Shown here one piece after another: positions 63,401-64,000 of a DNA stretch of 64,000 nt (its first letter is position 1; every line of letters starts with the position of its first letter). Origin of the DNA: Betaproteobacteria bacterium. Lineage in GTDB: Bacteria; Pseudomonadota; Gammaproteobacteria; Burkholderiales; Rhodocyclaceae. Under the pieces are notes generated by a model. That model worked only from the letters and a program-made list of their open reading frames with translations. It ran no database searches and was not told the DNA's origin. Both the position numbers and the translations under genes were made by a program. The DNA lies in NCBI GenBank assembly GCA_016720065.1, contig JADJXY010000002.1, forward strand, positions 2,307,001-2,371,000, read 5' to 3'.

Positions 63401-64000
63401 CCATGACTGACGCCCCTTCCTGCATCGACGTGCTGATCGTCGGCGCCGGCCCTGTGGGCATGACCCTGGCGCTGGCCCTGGCGGACGGGCCCTACAGCGT
63501 GCGCCTCGTCGATCGCCGCCCCCTGGCCGCCCAGGCCGGCGACCCACGGGCCCTGGCCCTCTCCCACGGCGCCCGGCAATTGCTCGAACCCCTGGGCGCC
63601 TGGCCCGCCCGGGCGGCGACGCCCATCGAAACCATCCACGTCTCCCAGAAAGGGGGCTTCGGTCGCACCGTGATGGACCGCGCCGAACACGGCCTGCCTG
63701 GCCTGGGCTACGTCGTGCGCTACCGCGATCTCGCCAGCGCCCTGGCGGCCCGCCTGCCCGCCGGCAGCGTGCTGGAAGAAAGCGAAATCCTGGACATCAG
63801 CCCTGGCGAAGACCGCGTTTGGGTCACCCTGCGCCAGGGCGGCGAAGTGCGCCGCATCGCCGCGAAAATCCTGGTGCACGCCGAAGGCACCCCTACCGAC
63901 GACCCCGGCGTCTCGGTCAGCGACTACCGCCAGCACGCGGTGATCGCCGAGGTGACTCCGACGCCGGGCCATGACCGCCGGGCCTGGGAACGCTTCACGC

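Overview
The window is about 64 kb of GC-rich DNA from a diazotrophic betaproteobacterium, most likely Rhodocyclales (Azospira/Dechloromonas/Azoarcus relatives). This assignment is an inference from gene content: a nif block with the Azotobacter-like FeSII/LRV/NifM set plus DraT/DraG, a tkt-gap-pgk-pyk-fba cluster, and a polyphosphate:AMP phosphotransferase. No rRNA or tRNA gene was recognised. Both ends cut genes: a 4Fe-4S ferredoxin at the left and ubiH at the right.

Positions 1-25,400 are nitrogen fixation. First comes a + strand run of ferredoxins, an ArsC-like NifO, a flavodiiron protein, an FeSII (Shethna) ferredoxin, nifQ and draG. A lower-GC islet (4,952-7,964) follows, with a split OLD-like ATPase/TOPRIM-like pair, ccdAB and a MITE-truncated mqsA-like antitoxin. 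Next is a - strand operon (SIR2-like protein, unknown protein, hemerythrin) with its own sigma-54 promoter and NifA site, then nfeD and an SPFH gene, then draT divergent from nifHDK. Downstream of nifHDK lie nifT, a 2[4Fe-4S] ferredoxin, nifY/nafY, an LRV protein and unknown nif-linked genes. A second sigma-54 promoter drives nifV-cysE-(TPR-like)-nifW-nifZ-nifM. nifENB, nifUS and nifA/L are not in the window. O2 handling is prominent (flavodiiron protein, FeSII, hemerythrin), and NifH can be switched off by ADP-ribosylation (DraT/DraG, with the target Arg present).

Two MITE families mark the nif block. MITE1 copies at 7.6 and 25.4 kb are inverted relative to each other and bracket the core nif genes. 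MITE2 copies lie between nifW and nifZ and directly abutting the second MITE1. A hairpin element with a shared core but locus-specific arms follows the stop codons of a 2Fe-2S ferredoxin (amplified as a 90-bp tandem array) and of nifH.

Positions 26,000-64,000 are mostly core chromosome: argA-pap-rsmE, a thioredoxin-like gene and inositol phosphatase, a four-PAS GGDEF-EAL protein, fbp, a response regulator, the glycolytic cluster tkt-gap-pgk-(DUF4349)-pyk-fba, a DUF3422 gene, then a decayed helicase remnant with vapBC, purC, a DUF2189 gene, prlC, xthA, a Crp-family regulator facing a matching operator before a DUF2892 gene, rsmA-pdxA-surA-lptD on the - strand, amgK-murU, a Fic protein with an operator-loaded promoter plus a possible nuclease partner, and pepP-ubiH.
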